Positions 45,059 through 56,254 of a stretch of 64,000 bases of DNA are shown here, piece by piece. Both the position numbers and the translations under genes were made by a program. Location: NCBI RefSeq assembly GCF_000711245.1, contig NZ_JOMH01000001.1, positions 3,342,830 through 3,406,829 of the forward strand, given 5' to 3'. The stretch is from Polycyclovorans algicola TG408. Lineage in GTDB: Bacteria; Pseudomonadota; Gammaproteobacteria; Nevskiales; Nevskiaceae. The notes under the pieces are model-generated. The model was given only the letters and a program-made list of their open reading frames with translations, was not told the DNA's origin and did not search any database. Each line of letters starts with the position of its first letter. Within the stretch, counting starts at the first letter, position 1.

Positions 45059-45252
45059 GCACGCACTCACAACTTGAAAGGGCGCGCAGTGTAATGGGCG
45101 GCGACGTCCCCTCGTCCATCAGCGGTACGGCATGCCCTTCGCCGGGCGGTCACCGCGTGGGCTGAACGGTACCGCCCCGGCTGTCGCGACGGCCAGTGTG
45201 GCGCGCGCCTGCGTCCCACTACACTGCGCCGCAACACCGCCGGAGCCGCCCA

Positions 45253-45774
45253 ATGACCGCCCACCCTGTTTCGCTGAGAGCCCAGCGCGCTTACGTGGCG
45301 TTGATGATGACGGTCATCAGCCGCGGGCTGTGCGCCGCCAGCATCAACGACGACGAAGTCCGCCGCGAGGTCGCGCGCTTTGCCCCCGGCTACCGCATCG
45401 TCATGACCGTGTTTCCGGACGGGCCGCGCTTTGCCCTCTCGGTGAGCGACGACCACCGATTTGTGCGCGGTGACTTCAGCGATGCCGAGGCCGATCTGGT
45501 GATCCGCTTCAAGCACATCAGCCACGCCTACCTGGTGTTCACCTTTCAGGAAGGGACGGCGCGCGCCTTTGCCAATGACCGCATGGTGGCCGACGGGGAT
45601 ATCTCGGACTCGATTCGCCTAGTGCGCTGCCTGAACCGTATGGAGGCGCTGATCCTGCCCGGCTTGGTCGCCCGGCGCGCCGTCAAGGAATACCGCCCAC
45701 TGCCGCTGACCCAAAAGCTGCGCACCGCCGGCGGCATCTACGCACGGGTTGCCGCCAGCTTCTTCGGCCGCTGA
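45253..45774 (+). CDS. SCP2-like lipid-binding domain protein
   Basis: A 173-residue cytosolic protein: an N-terminal helix (RAQRAYVALMMTVISRGLCAA), the strands FALSVSDDHRFVRGDFSDAEADLVIRFKHISHAYLVFTF, and the helical FANDRMVADGDISDSIRLVRCLNRMEALILPGLVARR. This is the pattern of SCP2/UbiJ-type lipid-binding proteins. It ends 24 bp before the alcohol dehydrogenase gene, with which it is probably co-transcribed. Ligand unknown. Confidence 0.65.
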   Translation: MTAHPVSLRAQRAYVALMMTVISRGLCAASINDDEVRREVARFAPGYRIVMTVFPDGPRFALSVSDDHRFVRGDFSDAEADLVIRFKHISHAYLVFTFQEGTARAFANDRMVADGDISDSIRLVRCLNRMEALILPGLVARRAVKEYRPLPLTQKLRTAGGIYARVAASFFGR

Positions 45775-45798
45775 TTTTCACTCTTGGAGGAGACTGCG

Positions 45799-46986
45799 AT
45801 GAGTAAGTCGTATTACGAATTTTTCTGCCCGGTCAAAATCATCGCCGGCCACAGCGCGCTGGAACACATTCCCTTCGAGCTGAGCACCCTGGGTGCCAAG
45901 CGACCGATGGTGCTCACCGACGCGGGCGTGCGCAAGGCAGGCCTGTTGGCGCCGGTGGAAGCCGCGCTGAACAGCGGCGGCATCGAGGTTGCAGCGGTGT
46001 TCGACGACGTACCGCCCGACTCCAGTCTGGCGACCGTCCGCGCCGCCGCCGCCCTGTATCGCGAGCACGACTGCGATGCCATTCTCGCCATCGGCGGTGG
46101 TTCGGTGATCGACACCAGCAAGGCGGTGAACATTCTCGTCTCGCTAGGCGGTGATGATCTGAAGGTCTATGCCGGCGCGCACAACCTGCCGCACCCGCTC
46201 AAGCCCCAGTTCGTGATTCCCACCACGTCAGGGACCGGCTCGGAGGTGACGCTGGCAGCGGTCATCAGCGACCCGGAGCGCTCAGTCAAACTGCCGTTTG
46301 CGTCGTACTACCTGATGCCCAACGCGACCATTCTTGACCCGCGGATGACGCTGACCCTGCCCGCCCACATCACCGCGATGACCGGCATGGACGCCATGAC
46401 CCACGCGGTCGAGGCCTACACCTGTCTGGCCGCCAACCCGATTAGTGATGCCTACGCCACCGCCGCCATCCAGAAGATCGCCAACAACCTACTCACCGCC
46501 ATCGACGAGCCGAAGAACGCCGACGCGCGGCTGGAGCTGGCGCAGGCCTCCACCATGGCCGGCATCGCCTTCTCGAACGCCATGGTCGGGCTGGTGCATT
46601 CGCTGGGCCACGCCACTGGTGCGGTTTGCCACCTGCCGCACGGCCTGTGCATGAGCCTCTACCTGCCCTACGCGCTGGAATTCAACAAGTCGGTCAACGG
46701 CGCGCGCATCGGCGAGCTGCTGTTGCCACTGGCAGGCGCCGAGGTCTATGCCAAAACCCCGCCGGCACAACGCGCGCAGGCCGCCATCGACTTCATTCGC
46801 CGACTGCGTGACCAACTCCACGCCAAGACCCAATTGCCGCGCACCCTGCAGGAGACCGGCAAGGTCAGGCGCGATCAACTGGGCGAAATTGCCGACCGGG
46901 CGCTCAATGACGGGTCGATTATTTTCAACCCCAAGGAAGCGGATCTTGGGCAGCTTGAGGCGATACTCGAGAAGGCTTGGGGGTGA
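45799..46986 (+). CDS. Iron-containing alcohol dehydrogenase
   Basis: A 395-residue group III alcohol dehydrogenase: NAD(P)-binding ILAIGGGSVIDTSKAVNI, PTTSGTGSEVT, and metal ligands in MDAMTHAVEAYTCLAANP and GLVHSLGHATGAVCHLPHG. Oxidises or makes short-chain alcohols; exact substrate unknown. TTGGAGGAG precedes ATG 45799. Together with the SCP2-like gene it forms a two-gene unit. Confidence 0.92.
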   Translation: MSKSYYEFFCPVKIIAGHSALEHIPFELSTLGAKRPMVLTDAGVRKAGLLAPVEAALNSGGIEVAAVFDDVPPDSSLATVRAAAALYREHDCDAILAIGGGSVIDTSKAVNILVSLGGDDLKVYAGAHNLPHPLKPQFVIPTTSGTGSEVTLAAVISDPERSVKLPFASYYLMPNATILDPRMTLTLPAHITAMTGMDAMTHAVEAYTCLAANPISDAYATAAIQKIANNLLTAIDEPKNADARLELAQASTMAGIAFSNAMVGLVHSLGHATGAVCHLPHGLCMSLYLPYALEFNKSVNGARIGELLLPLAGAEVYAKTPPAQRAQAAIDFIRRLRDQLHAKTQLPRTLQETGKVRRDQLGEIADRALNDGSIIFNPKEADLGQLEAILEKAWG

Positions 46987-47806
46987 GTAGTGATGCCGGC
47001 GCTTGCCGGTTTCGGCGCCCGCTCGGCCCGTCTTGATAAGCCCGCGATTGTGGGTTTAATGAACGACCCCGGCCGCTTGATGGCCCCACTGGTTGGTTTC
47101 AGACGTCTCAACGCTTGTTTTGAGGGCTCAGTGGCCGGGACTGCCCCAGGCGGGGCACTTACTTTTCTACTGCTAGAAAAGTAAGCAAAAGAGCCACCCC
47201 GTGTTTCGGCTTTGGGCTTGTAGCCCAAAGGCCCCTGCGCTTCTCGCGTCAGGCGGGCTTGCGCAAACTCGCTGCGCTCAGACAAGCGCAAGCCTTGATC
47301 GCCTGCCGCTGCGATGCTCGGCCGAAACAAAGGGGGAGAACGTCAAAGGCAAAAGCAAAAGCAGCGCGCCGGTGACGCTTTGGCTTTTGCTGTTCAACCC
47401 CCGTCTGACCGGGCCGAGCATCGCAGCAGGGGCGGGATCAGACTCGCGGTTGTCTGAGCGAAGCGAGTTCCGCGAGGCCCCGCCTCTGCGAGAAGCGCAG
47501 GGCACCCCGCGTTAGCGGGGCCCGGCAGTGGGGCACCTTCTTTTGGTTCCTTTTCTTGGTGCAAGAAAAGGAACTGCCCCGCCGGGGGCAGTCCCGGCCA
47601 ACTGCACCATCAATTCAGCGGTGAGGGTTTTGAAACCCTAAGTGACCTGGGCAGGCTCTGCATCGCGCCTCGCAGTTCGCGCCCGCTCGCATCCGTCGGT
47701 CGTTGTGCCGAACGAAGCGGCCGACCCGAGCCCGGACGAGGGGCCGGCGCAGCGGGATCGTCCGGATCAGCGAGTGGTCGCCAGCGGGCGATGATTGGGC
47801 GCGCCA
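46987..47806. repeat. 820-bp gene-free spacer dominated by a long imperfect palindrome
   Basis: A perfect hairpin CTTACTTTTCTA-CTGC with its complement (47158-47185) and a 13-bp hairpin GTTCCTTTTCTTG with its complement (47546-47574) frame a 360-bp core. In the core a left arm (about 47237-47360: CGCTTCTCGC, CTCGCTGCGCTCAGACAA, CGCTGCGATGCTCGGCC, GGCAAAAGCAAAAG) is mirrored on the right (47380-47505: CTTTTGCTG, GGCCGAGCATCGCAGCA, TTGTCTGAGCGAAGCGAG, CTGCGAGAAGCG). Frames over it are shadows. It may be a defective element or a structured intergenic repeat; it resembles the spacer at 14308-15157. Confidence 0.7.
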
Positions 47807-47810
47807 ACCC

Positions 47811-49025
<1,215 letters not shown>

Positions 49026-49094
49026 GGCAGATCAATTGCCTTCAGACGAGAAAAAGGGGCGCACAGTATAAGGCTGCCGCTACACTGCTCCGAC

Positions 49095-49760
49095 ATGGAG
49101 ACTCCAGAACCCAAGCCCAAAATCGGTCACCGCTTCCGCGGTTTCCTGCCCGTCGTCGTTGATGTCGAGACCGGCGGCTTCAACAGCCAGACCGACGCCC
49201 TCCTTGAGGTGGCCGCCGTCATTCTCGGGGTCGATGCCCACGGTCACCTCGCCCCCAGGGAAACCCTGTTTGCCGCCGTGACGCCGTTTGACGGCGCCAA
49301 CATCGAGAAGACGGCCATCGAGTTCAACGGCATCAAGGTTGACAACCCGCTGCGACTGGCGCTTGACGAGCGCGAGGCGCTGGAGAAAATCTTTCGCCCG
49401 ATCCGCCGTGCAGTGAGCGAGAACGGCTGCAAGCGCGCCATTCTGGTCGGCCACAACGCCCACTTTGATCTCGGCTTCATCAATGCCGCCGTGGCGCGCA
49501 CCGGCTACAAGCGCAATCCGTTCCATCCGTTCTCGGTGTTCGACACGGTCACACTTGCCGGTGCCGCGCTGGGACAGACGGTGCTGGGCCGTGCGCTGGT
49601 GGCCGCCGATCTCAGTTACGACACCAATGAGGCACACAGCGCGATCTATGACGCCGAGCAGACGGCGGCGCTGTTCTGCCAACTGGTCAATGCGCAGCAG
49701 CCGCTTTACGAGGCTGCCAAAGCGCGCATTGCGGCCGCCGCCGTGACGCCCGACGCGTAA
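49095..49760 (+). CDS. rnt: Ribonuclease T
   Basis: A 221-residue DEDDh exonuclease: motif [12 protein letters not shown], motif [19 protein letters not shown], motif [20 protein letters not shown] with the catalytic His and Asp. It trims 3' ends of tRNA and other stable RNAs. RNase T is essentially confined to gammaproteobacteria, which supports the assignment of the organism. Start at 49095 ([17 protein letters not shown]). Confidence 0.96.
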   Translation: METPEPKPKIGHRFRGFLPVVVDVETGGFNSQTDALLEVAAVILGVDAHGHLAPRETLFAAVTPFDGANIEKTAIEFNGIKVDNPLRLALDEREALEKIFRPIRRAVSENGCKRAILVGHNAHFDLGFINAAVARTGYKRNPFHPFSVFDTVTLAGAALGQTVLGRALVAADLSYDTNEAHSAIYDAEQTAALFCQLVNAQQPLYEAAKARIAAAAVTPDA

Positions 49761-49765
49761 GCCCG

Positions 49766-50902
49766 ATGGCCTCGCCCCGCGTGCGCATGGTGATGGTTCG
49801 TATCGCGACCGGGTTTTTCGTGATCAGCCTGATCGTCATCACCGCCATCAAGGTGATTTATGGTGGCGGCGCACGCTTCCCCGAACCGCATCTGCCGCCC
49901 GCGCGCCTGGCGCTGGACGCCGCCGAGCGCGTCGCGCAGTTGCCGACCCCGGTGCTCGCCATTGCCGCGGCGCCCAGCGGACGGCTGTTTTTCGGCCTGC
50001 ACGTCCGCGGCACCCGCGTCCAACCACTGGTCGAATGGGTGGACGGCAGCGCCCAGCCCTACCCGCCGCTCGACAAGCGGGTCGAAGGCGACGCGCTGCA
50101 CACCGTGTCGGCCCTGGCGCTCGATGCCGAGTCGCGGCTGTGGGTGCTGGACCACGGCGAGCACGGCCTGTATCCGGCGCGACTGGTGGCTTTCAATCTG
50201 TCCAATGGCGCGCGGGTGCACGATTTCGAGTTGCCGCGGGCGCTGGCACCCCGTGGCAGTTACCTCAGCGACCTTGCTGTGACCCGCGACGGTCGCACCG
50301 TGGTGATGGCCGATGCCAGCTACGTTGCCCGCCAGCCGGCACTGGTGATTTACGACAGTCAGCGACGCGAGGCGCGGCGTCTGCTGGAGCGCGATGTCAG
50401 CGTCGTACCCGAGCGTTATACCCCAAGGGTCGGTCGGCGGCGTATGGAGCTGTTCGGTTTGATCAGCGTCAGGCCCGGGGTCGATGCGCTGGCCATCTCT
50501 GCGGACGAGCGCTGGCTCAGTTGGGCCGTGCCCAGCCAGACCGGCCTCGCCCGGGTGATGCTCAGCGACCTGCGCAACACCGCTCTGACCGCCGAGCAAC
50601 TGTCGCGGCGGGTCGACGTCAGCCCTGACAAACCGTTCAGTGAAGGCCTGGTCGCCCTGCCCGGCGGCGACTGGGTAACCGCTGCGCCGATCTCGCAAAA
50701 AATCGTTCGTCTGAACGTCCGGGGTCAGCGCGAAAGCTGGGTCGAGGGCGCGCTGGGCTGGCCCGGCGCCCTGGAACTCTCCGCCGACGGCCATCTGTAC
50801 TGGAGCGACAAGGCCATCGACCGCACCGCTGGCCGCCTGCCCTTGCAGGTCAGCGGGACCGGGCCTTACCCGGTCTACCGCATCCGCGCCGCACTGCCCT
50901 GA
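49766..50902 (+). CDS. Membrane-anchored SMP-30/major royal jelly-like beta-propeller protein
   Basis: A 378-residue protein with one N-terminal TM helix (IATGFFVISLIVITAIKVIY) and propeller repeats in the periplasm: LAIAAAPSGRLFFGLH, VSALALDAESRLWVLDHGEHG, YLSDLAVTRDGRTVVMADAS, DALAISADERWLSWAVP and ELSADGHLYWSDKAID. The DHG and aspartate pattern is like royal-jelly/gluconolactonase-type propellers. Function not known. Five bases separate it from rnt, so it is probably co-transcribed with it. Confidence 0.7.
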   Translation: MASPRVRMVMVRIATGFFVISLIVITAIKVIYGGGARFPEPHLPPARLALDAAERVAQLPTPVLAIAAAPSGRLFFGLHVRGTRVQPLVEWVDGSAQPYPPLDKRVEGDALHTVSALALDAESRLWVLDHGEHGLYPARLVAFNLSNGARVHDFELPRALAPRGSYLSDLAVTRDGRTVVMADASYVARQPALVIYDSQRREARRLLERDVSVVPERYTPRVGRRRMELFGLISVRPGVDALAISADERWLSWAVPSQTGLARVMLSDLRNTALTAEQLSRRVDVSPDKPFSEGLVALPGGDWVTAAPISQKIVRLNVRGQRESWVEGALGWPGALELSADGHLYWSDKAIDRTAGRLPLQVSGTGPYPVYRIRAALP

Positions 50903-50917
50903 GGGTTGCCGTCCACG

Positions 50918-50950
50918 CTGTCATCAAACCGTCTCGCAAGCGTCACAAAG
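50918..50950 (+). promoter_or_regulatory. Probable Pho box (PhoB site) before olsB
   Basis: Three 11-bp direct repeats: CTGTCAT-CAAA, CCGTCTC-GCAA, GCGTCAC-AAAG. The first heptamer is a perfect PhoB half-site and the others match at five of seven. A -10-like TACAGT lies at 50968-50973. It predicts induction of ornithine lipid synthesis by phosphate limitation. Confidence 0.65.
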
Positions 50951-51004
50951 CCACAACGGCGCAGAAATACAGTGCCGCTGTCCTTGTTGACCAGAGGTAC
51001 CGCG

Positions 51005-51796
51005 ATGACGCAACTGATCGAACTGCCGCGCCCGAACGTCGAGCCTGCAGCCCCGCGTTTCCGGCTGGGGTTTGCTGAAACCGCCGACGCCGTTCGCGCC
51101 ACCCAGGCGCTGCGCTACCAGATCTTCGCCGGTGAACTCGGCGCCCAGATCGACGGTGATGGCCTCGACATCGATCATTTCGATGCCTACTGCCAGCACC
51201 TCACCGTTCACGACAACGAGACCGGCCAACTGATCGCCTGCACCCGTCTGCTGACCAGCGAGCAGGCAGAACGCGCGGGCGGCTTCTACTCGGCTGGCGA
51301 ATTCGACCTGGCCATGATTGACAGCCTGCCCGGCAGGGTGATGGAAATCGGCCGCACCTGCGTGCATGCCGACTTCCGCAGCGGCGCCGCCATCGCCACC
51401 CTGTGGCAGGGCATTGCGGCGTACGTCATCGACCATCATTACGACTATCTGTTTGGCTGTGCCAGCATCGGCCTCGAAGACGGCGGCGGCAGCGCCCACG
51501 CCATCCTCGAACAGATTCGCGGTAAGTACATGGCGCCCGAGCGCCAACATGTGCGGCCCTTCCAGATGCTGCCGCTGGCCGACGCCCGCCCGGTTGACAA
51601 GCCACGTTTGCCGCCGCTGCTCAAGGCTTATGTGTCGCTCGGGGCCAAGGCCTGCGGCGAGCCTTACTGGGATCAGGACTTCAATTGCGCCGACGTGTTC
51701 ATGCTGCTTGATGTGTCGGAATTGAACCCGCGCTACGCCCGCCACTTTCTCGGCCGTGACGAGCGCCGCAGCACGACGCTGCCGGCCATCCTCTGA
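51005..51796 (+). CDS. olsB: Ornithine-acyl-ACP N-acyltransferase OlsB
   Basis: A 263-residue GNAT-fold acyltransferase: FRLGFAETADAVRATQALRYQIFAGELGA, DHFDAYCQHLTVHD, RVMEIGRTCVHADFRSGAAIATLWQGI, and YLFGCASIGLEDGG. These are OlsB/hemolysin-like acyltransferase blocks. It makes lyso-ornithine lipid from ornithine and a 3-hydroxyacyl-ACP. The start at 51005 (MTQLIELPRP) follows AGAGG. The acyltransferase gene olsA follows 2 bp later. Confidence 0.88.
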   Translation: MTQLIELPRPNVEPAAPRFRLGFAETADAVRATQALRYQIFAGELGAQIDGDGLDIDHFDAYCQHLTVHDNETGQLIACTRLLTSEQAERAGGFYSAGEFDLAMIDSLPGRVMEIGRTCVHADFRSGAAIATLWQGIAAYVIDHHYDYLFGCASIGLEDGGGSAHAILEQIRGKYMAPERQHVRPFQMLPLADARPVDKPRLPPLLKAYVSLGAKACGEPYWDQDFNCADVFMLLDVSELNPRYARHFLGRDERRSTTLPAIL

Positions 51797-51798
51797 GC

Positions 51799-52632
51799 GT
51801 GCCGCCCCGCCTCAACTGGGCAAGACGCAGCCTGCGTGTCCTGCAACTGCTGATCCACACCGTCTGCGGCGTGCTGCTGGCGGGTGCGGTCAAGCTCGAC
51901 CCGACCGCCCGGCTCGACCCGACCCGGCTGGGTCAGTGGTGGGCACAACGCCTGCTGACGATTCTGAACATTCGCCTGACCTGCCACGGCCAAGCTGCAG
52001 AGGGCGGCCGGGTCATTGTCGCCAACCACGTGTCATGGCTGGATATTTTTGTTCTGCTGGCTGCCGAACCGACACGCTTCGTGGCCAAGTCGGAGATTCG
52101 CGACTGGCCCATCGCCGGCGCGTTGGCGAATGCGCTGGGGACGTTTTACATTCGGCGCGGCAAGGGCGCGTCCGCGCCGCTGGTGGAACGCCTGGTGCCG
52201 CACCTGCAAAGCGGGGGCGTGGTGGTGATCTTCCCCGAGGGCACGACCTCCGACGGGCGTCAGGTCCTGCCCTTCCACCCACGGCTGTTTGCTGCGGCAG
52301 TGGAAAGTGGCGCGGTCGTTCAACCGGTTGCACTGCACTATGGCGCGACGGCCGACGGCCAACATCCCGCGCCATTCGTCGGCGATGACGACCTGCTCAG
52401 CCACCTGCGCCGTCTGTTGGCGGTGCCGTCACTGACGGCAGCCTTGCATTACTGCCCTCCGCTGCCGCCGGGCAGCCCGGGCGTCCGTGAGGACCTTGCG
52501 CGCAGCGCGCAGCAGTCCATCGAGCGCACCTTGGGACTGACGCCCAGCACTCGACGGCCCCGCCGAATCTCGAAGTGGTCCGATGCGTCTGAAACGCAGG
52601 TGGTTCGGCGCCAGGCGCAACGGCTGGCGTAA
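51799..52632 (+). CDS. olsA: Lyso-ornithine lipid O-acyltransferase OlsA
   Basis: A 277-residue PlsC-type acyltransferase starting at GTG 51799: one N-terminal TM ([15 protein letters not shown]), NHVSWLD (the HX4D motif), FYIRRGKG and FPEGTTSDG. It esterifies the 3-hydroxyl of lyso-ornithine lipid. Position directly after olsB decides against a general phosphatidic acid synthase. The C-terminal 40 residues are basic. Confidence 0.87.
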   Translation: MPPRLNWARRSLRVLQLLIHTVCGVLLAGAVKLDPTARLDPTRLGQWWAQRLLTILNIRLTCHGQAAEGGRVIVANHVSWLDIFVLLAAEPTRFVAKSEIRDWPIAGALANALGTFYIRRGKGASAPLVERLVPHLQSGGVVVIFPEGTTSDGRQVLPFHPRLFAAAVESGAVVQPVALHYGATADGQHPAPFVGDDDLLSHLRRLLAVPSLTAALHYCPPLPPGSPGVREDLARSAQQSIERTLGLTPSTRRPRRISKWSDASETQVVRRQAQRLA

Positions 52633-52663
52633 ACTTGTGCTCCGCTTCAACGGATGTCGCTTC

Positions 52664-53644
52664 ATGTCGCAGGCCACGACCCCCACCCGCCCGGCGCCAC
52701 TGATTGCCGGCGAAAAGCTCCGCGGCGCCGAAAAGATGGCGCGGATCCCGATCAAGATCGAACCCACCGTCCAGGCGCCCCGCAAGCCGGCATGGATTCG
52801 CGCCTCGCTGGGCAACGCCGCCGAGGTGCAACGGGTCAAGTCGGCGCTGCGCGACAACGCGCTGCACACGGTCTGCGAAGAAGCCGGCTGCCCCAACCTC
52901 GGCGAGTGTTTCAGCAAGGGCACCGCCACGTTCATGATCATGGGCGCCATCTGCACCCGACGCTGCCCGTTCTGCGATGTGGCCCATGGTCGCCCCAATG
53001 CGCTCGATGTCGACGAGCCGGTGAAGCTGGCGCAGACCATCCGCGACATGAAGCTGCGCTACGTGGTTATCACCAGCGTCGACCGCGACGACCTGCTCGA
53101 TGGCGGCGCCGCGCACTTTGCCGCCTGCATCCGCGAGTCGCGGGCGCTCAACCCTGCGCTCACCATTGAAGTGCTGGTACCTGACTTCCGCGGCCGCATG
53201 GATCCGGCGCTGACCATCTTCAACGACACCCCGCCCGACGTGTTCAACCACAACCTGGAAACCGTGCCGCGTCTGTACAAGCAGGCGCGTCCGGGCTCCG
53301 ACTACGACTGGAGCCTCGACCTGCTCGAGCGCTTCAAGGGCCTGCACCCCCGCGTGCCGACCAAGTCGGGGCTGATGCTGGGGCTCGGCGAAGAGATTGC
53401 CGAGATCGAACAGGTGATGCGCGATCTGCGCGACCACGGCGTCGACATGCTGACCCTGGGTCAGTACCTGCAGCCGAGCAAGCATCACCTGCCGGTCGCC
53501 CGTTTCGTGCACCCCGACGAGTTCAACCGGCTGCGTTACGTGGGTGAGGCGATGGGCTTCTCGCATGTGGCGAGCGGCCCGATGGTGCGCTCCAGCTACC
53601 ACGCCGACCAACAGGCCGACGGTGTGCTCAAGCCGGCCGCCTGA
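52664..53644 (+). CDS. lipA: Lipoyl synthase
   Basis: A 326-residue radical SAM enzyme. Auxiliary cluster ligands are in [12 protein letters not shown]; the SAM cluster in CTRRCPFC; the closing RSSYHA supplies the serine ligand. It inserts two sulfurs in octanoyl-protein. The start [10 protein letters not shown] at 52664 is preferred; the frame is open further upstream but overlaps olsA. Confidence 0.96.
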   Translation: MSQATTPTRPAPLIAGEKLRGAEKMARIPIKIEPTVQAPRKPAWIRASLGNAAEVQRVKSALRDNALHTVCEEAGCPNLGECFSKGTATFMIMGAICTRRCPFCDVAHGRPNALDVDEPVKLAQTIRDMKLRYVVITSVDRDDLLDGGAAHFAACIRESRALNPALTIEVLVPDFRGRMDPALTIFNDTPPDVFNHNLETVPRLYKQARPGSDYDWSLDLLERFKGLHPRVPTKSGLMLGLGEEIAEIEQVMRDLRDHGVDMLTLGQYLQPSKHHLPVARFVHPDEFNRLRYVGEAMGFSHVASGPMVRSSYHADQQADGVLKPAA

Positions 53645-53647
53645 CCC

Positions 53648-54058
53648 ATGAACGACGTTCAGATCGAAGAGTCCCAAGTCCGCAAGTTCGCCGCGGTCTA
53701 CGCCGAGGCCGTGCTCACCTGGTTGGACAGTGGCGAAGCGCAGTGGCTGACCTGGGACGGCCATTCGCACCGCTTCGATTTCATCTCGGTCGAGCGCGAC
53801 CCGGACGATCAGGGCCAGCTCATCGTGCTGACCATCGCCGAACTCTGGCAGCGCCAGCTCGGTGAGTTGGACGAGATCACCGATCCCGAGCACGACCATT
53901 TCGACGCCGACGCGCTGCGCAACGCCGTCGAACACCGGCTCGTCGAAGAAGGCCTGGGCGAGCGGATACTGAAAGGCTACCTGGAGCAGGTGGCGCGCAT
54001 CACCGCACAGCTGGAAGCGCAGTTTGACGATGGCGACGACGGGCCGGACAACCAGTAA
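53648..54058 (+). CDS. Acidic protein of unknown function
   Basis: A 136-residue cytosolic protein (QIEESQVRKFAAVYAEAVLTWLDSGEAQWLTWDG..., acidic C-terminal tail FDDGDDGPDNQ). Three bases separate it from lipA, so it is expressed with it, and a bidirectional terminator follows. No family recognised. Confidence 0.65.
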   Translation: MNDVQIEESQVRKFAAVYAEAVLTWLDSGEAQWLTWDGHSHRFDFISVERDPDDQGQLIVLTIAELWQRQLGELDEITDPEHDHFDADALRNAVEHRLVEEGLGERILKGYLEQVARITAQLEAQFDDGDDGPDNQ

Positions 54059-54082
54059 GCCCTGACCAGAGCATCCGCCCAC

Positions 54083-54114
54083 AAAAAAGCCCGATCAATA
54101 ATCGGGCTTTTTTT
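54083..54114. terminator. Bidirectional intrinsic terminator between the lipA unit and rho
   Basis: GCCCGAT-CAATA-ATCGGGC (54089-54107) flanked by six A on the left and seven T on the right; the CCCAC/GTGGG ends extend the stem. It works for both the lipA unit and the convergent rho gene. Confidence 0.9.
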
Positions 54115-54179
54115 GTGGGCGGTGACGACCGGGCGAAATACTCCATCCAATCAGCACCCACGACGGGTGAGTCGGGCGA

Positions 54180-55628
54180 CTAGTTCCGCTTCATCGCGTC
54201 AAAGAATTGCGCGTTGGTCTTGTTGACTTTGATGCGGTCGATGAGCATTTCCATGGCGCCGATTTCATCCATGTCGTGGATGATCTTGCGCAGGATCCAC
54301 ATCTTGTTCAGGTCGCCCGGATCCAGCATCAACTCTTCGCGGCGGGTGCCGGAGCGGTTGATGTTGATGGCGGGAAACACACGCTTTTCTGCGATGCGGC
54401 GCTCAAGGTGCAATTCCATGTTGCCGGTGCCCTTGAACTCCTCGTAGATCACTTCGTCCATTTTCGAGCCGGTTTCGACCAGCGCGGTGGCGATGATGGT
54501 GAGGCTGCCGCCCTCTTCGATGTTGCGGGCCGCGCCGAAAAAGCGCTTGGGCTTCTGCAGGGCGTTGGCATCGACACCACCGGTCAGCACCTTGCCGGAG
54601 CTGGGCTGCACGGTGTTGTAGGCCCGCGCCAGGCGGGTGATGGAGTCGAGCATGATCACCACATCGCGCTTGTGCTCGACCAGGCGCTTGGCCTTTTCGA
54701 TGACCATCTCGGCCACCTGCACGTGACGCGTGGCGGGCTCGTCAAAGGTCGATGAAATGACCTCGGCGCGCACCGTGCGCTGCATGTCGGTGACTTCTTC
54801 CGGACGTTCATCGACCAGCAGAATGATGAGGTACACGTCCGGATAGTTGGCGGCAATCGACTGCGCCACGTTCTGCATGAGCATCGTCTTGCCGGCCTTG
54901 GGCGGGCTGACGATCAGGCCGCGCTGGCCTTTGCCGATGGGGGCGACCAGATCGACGATGCGGGTGGTGATGTCTTCCGTGCTGCCATTGCCGCGCTCGA
55001 GCTTGAACTGCTCGGTGGCGAACAGCGGCGTCAGGTTTTCGAAGTTGACCTTGCGACGTGAGACCTCGGGCAGCTCGAAATTGATCGTGTCGATCTTGAA
55101 CAGCGCGAAGTACTTTTCGTTTTCCTTGGGCTGGCGCACGCGGCCGGCAATCGAATCGCCGGTGCGCAGGCCGAAACGGCGAATCTGCGTTGGCGACAGG
55201 TAGACATCGTCGGGGCCGGCCGCGTAAGACGCGTCGGGACCGCGCAGAAAGCCGTAGCCATCCTGCATCAGTTCGAGCACGCCCTCGGCATAAATGTGCT
55301 CGCCGCGACGGGCCGCAGCGCGCAGGATTTGCACGATCAGGTCCTGCTTGCGCGCCCGGGCGATGCCTTCCAGCCCCTCTTTCTCGGCCAGCGCCAGCAG
55401 GCCGGCGGCAGTCATCTGCCGCAGGTCAAGCGCGCGAATGACTTTGGGCGGCGGGCGGTCGGCGACCGGAATCGGATTGCCATCGGCATCGAGAGGGACG
55501 AACTCGACCTCTTCTTCCTCGATGTCCTCCGGCAAGTTGGCGACGTCGACGTCTGCGACGTTGCCGGGTGAGCCCCCGTTACCGTTGGGGTTTTTGCGAC
55601 CGCGCGGGTGGCGACGGCGCTGCTTCAT
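54180..55628 (-). CDS. rho: Transcription termination factor Rho
   Basis: A 482-residue Rho. It carries a basic/Gly-Asn N-terminal extension and an acidic stretch (about 1-60), the Rho-N domain ([20 protein letters not shown]), the RNA-binding domain ([35 protein letters not shown]) and the ATPase with Walker [14 protein letters not shown]-loop [11 protein letters not shown] and R-loop. E. coli Rho is 419; the extra length is the N-terminal extension. ATG 55628 is used; TTG 55652 overlaps the trxA stop. Confidence 0.96.
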   Translation of the reverse strand: MKQRRRHPRGRKNPNGNGGSPGNVADVDVANLPEDIEEEEVEFVPLDADGNPIPVADRPPPKVIRALDLRQMTAAGLLALAEKEGLEGIARARKQDLIVQILRAAARRGEHIYAEGVLELMQDGYGFLRGPDASYAAGPDDVYLSPTQIRRFGLRTGDSIAGRVRQPKENEKYFALFKIDTINFELPEVSRRKVNFENLTPLFATEQFKLERGNGSTEDITTRIVDLVAPIGKGQRGLIVSPPKAGKTMLMQNVAQSIAANYPDVYLIILLVDERPEEVTDMQRTVRAEVISSTFDEPATRHVQVAEMVIEKAKRLVEHKRDVVIMLDSITRLARAYNTVQPSSGKVLTGGVDANALQKPKRFFGAARNIEEGGSLTIIATALVETGSKMDEVIYEEFKGTGNMELHLERRIAEKRVFPAININRSGTRREELMLDPGDLNKMWILRKIIHDMDEIGAMEMLIDRIKVNKTNAQFFDAMKRN

Positions 55629-55644
55629 GCGGGGAGGCGGTTGA

Positions 55645-55980
55645 TTAGCCAACGTTGAGATGCGGGGTCACGAAACCAGTCAGCTGGGCCTTGGCAACGG
55701 CTCCAACCTGCGTGGCGGCGACTTTGCCGTCCTTGAAAAGTAGAAGGGTGGGAATGCCACGAATGGCAAATTTGTTGGGTGTTTCGGGATTTTCGTCGAC
55801 GTTGAGCTTGACGACCTTGAGCTTGCCAGCCTGTTCGGCGGCCACCTGGTCGACGATGGGACCCACCATGCGGCAGGGACCACACCATTCGGCCCAGAAG
55901 TCGACCAGCACCGGGACGTCTGATTTCAGGACTTCGCTTTCGAAGCTGGCATCGGTTACCGCGCTGACATTTTCGCTCAT
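55645..55980 (-). CDS. trxA: Thioredoxin 1
   Basis: A 111-residue thioredoxin with the WCGPCR active site (residue about 35), a cis-Pro loop IPTLLLFK and GAVAKAQL. Start at 55980 has AAAGGAAA upstream. It lies 16 bp before rho, the trxA-rho order of many gammaproteobacteria, and diverges from rhlB. Confidence 0.97.
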   Translation of the reverse strand: MSENVSAVTDASFESEVLKSDVPVLVDFWAEWCGPCRMVGPIVDQVAAEQAGKLKVVKLNVDENPETPNKFAIRGIPTLLLFKDGKVAATQVGAVAKAQLTGFVTPHLNVG

Positions 55981-56254
55981 GGCAGGTTTCCTTTGATTCA
56001 GTGCTGGGGCACGCCAAACACGGCGCGTTGAGAGGCTTGAGTAAGGGGAGAGCACATCACTGGAACCCGGCCGTGAGGCGCCTGAGGGTGTAGAGTAACG
56101 GGTTATTAACCGAGTCCGGATTGCCGCGTTTTATGATTCTTGGCTTTCGCTGAGAAGCCACGCGGGTGCCGAGTTGATGGCTTTATTTGAGCCCAACTGC
56201 GCGCCAGATGCAAGCCGGTCATATCAGATCAATGACTTTTTACCGGCTGCCGGC

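Noticed and set aside
52397-54082. 561-residue open frame on the minus strand
   Set aside because: It covers lipA and the following gene in antisense. LipA motifs on the plus strand are unmistakable.
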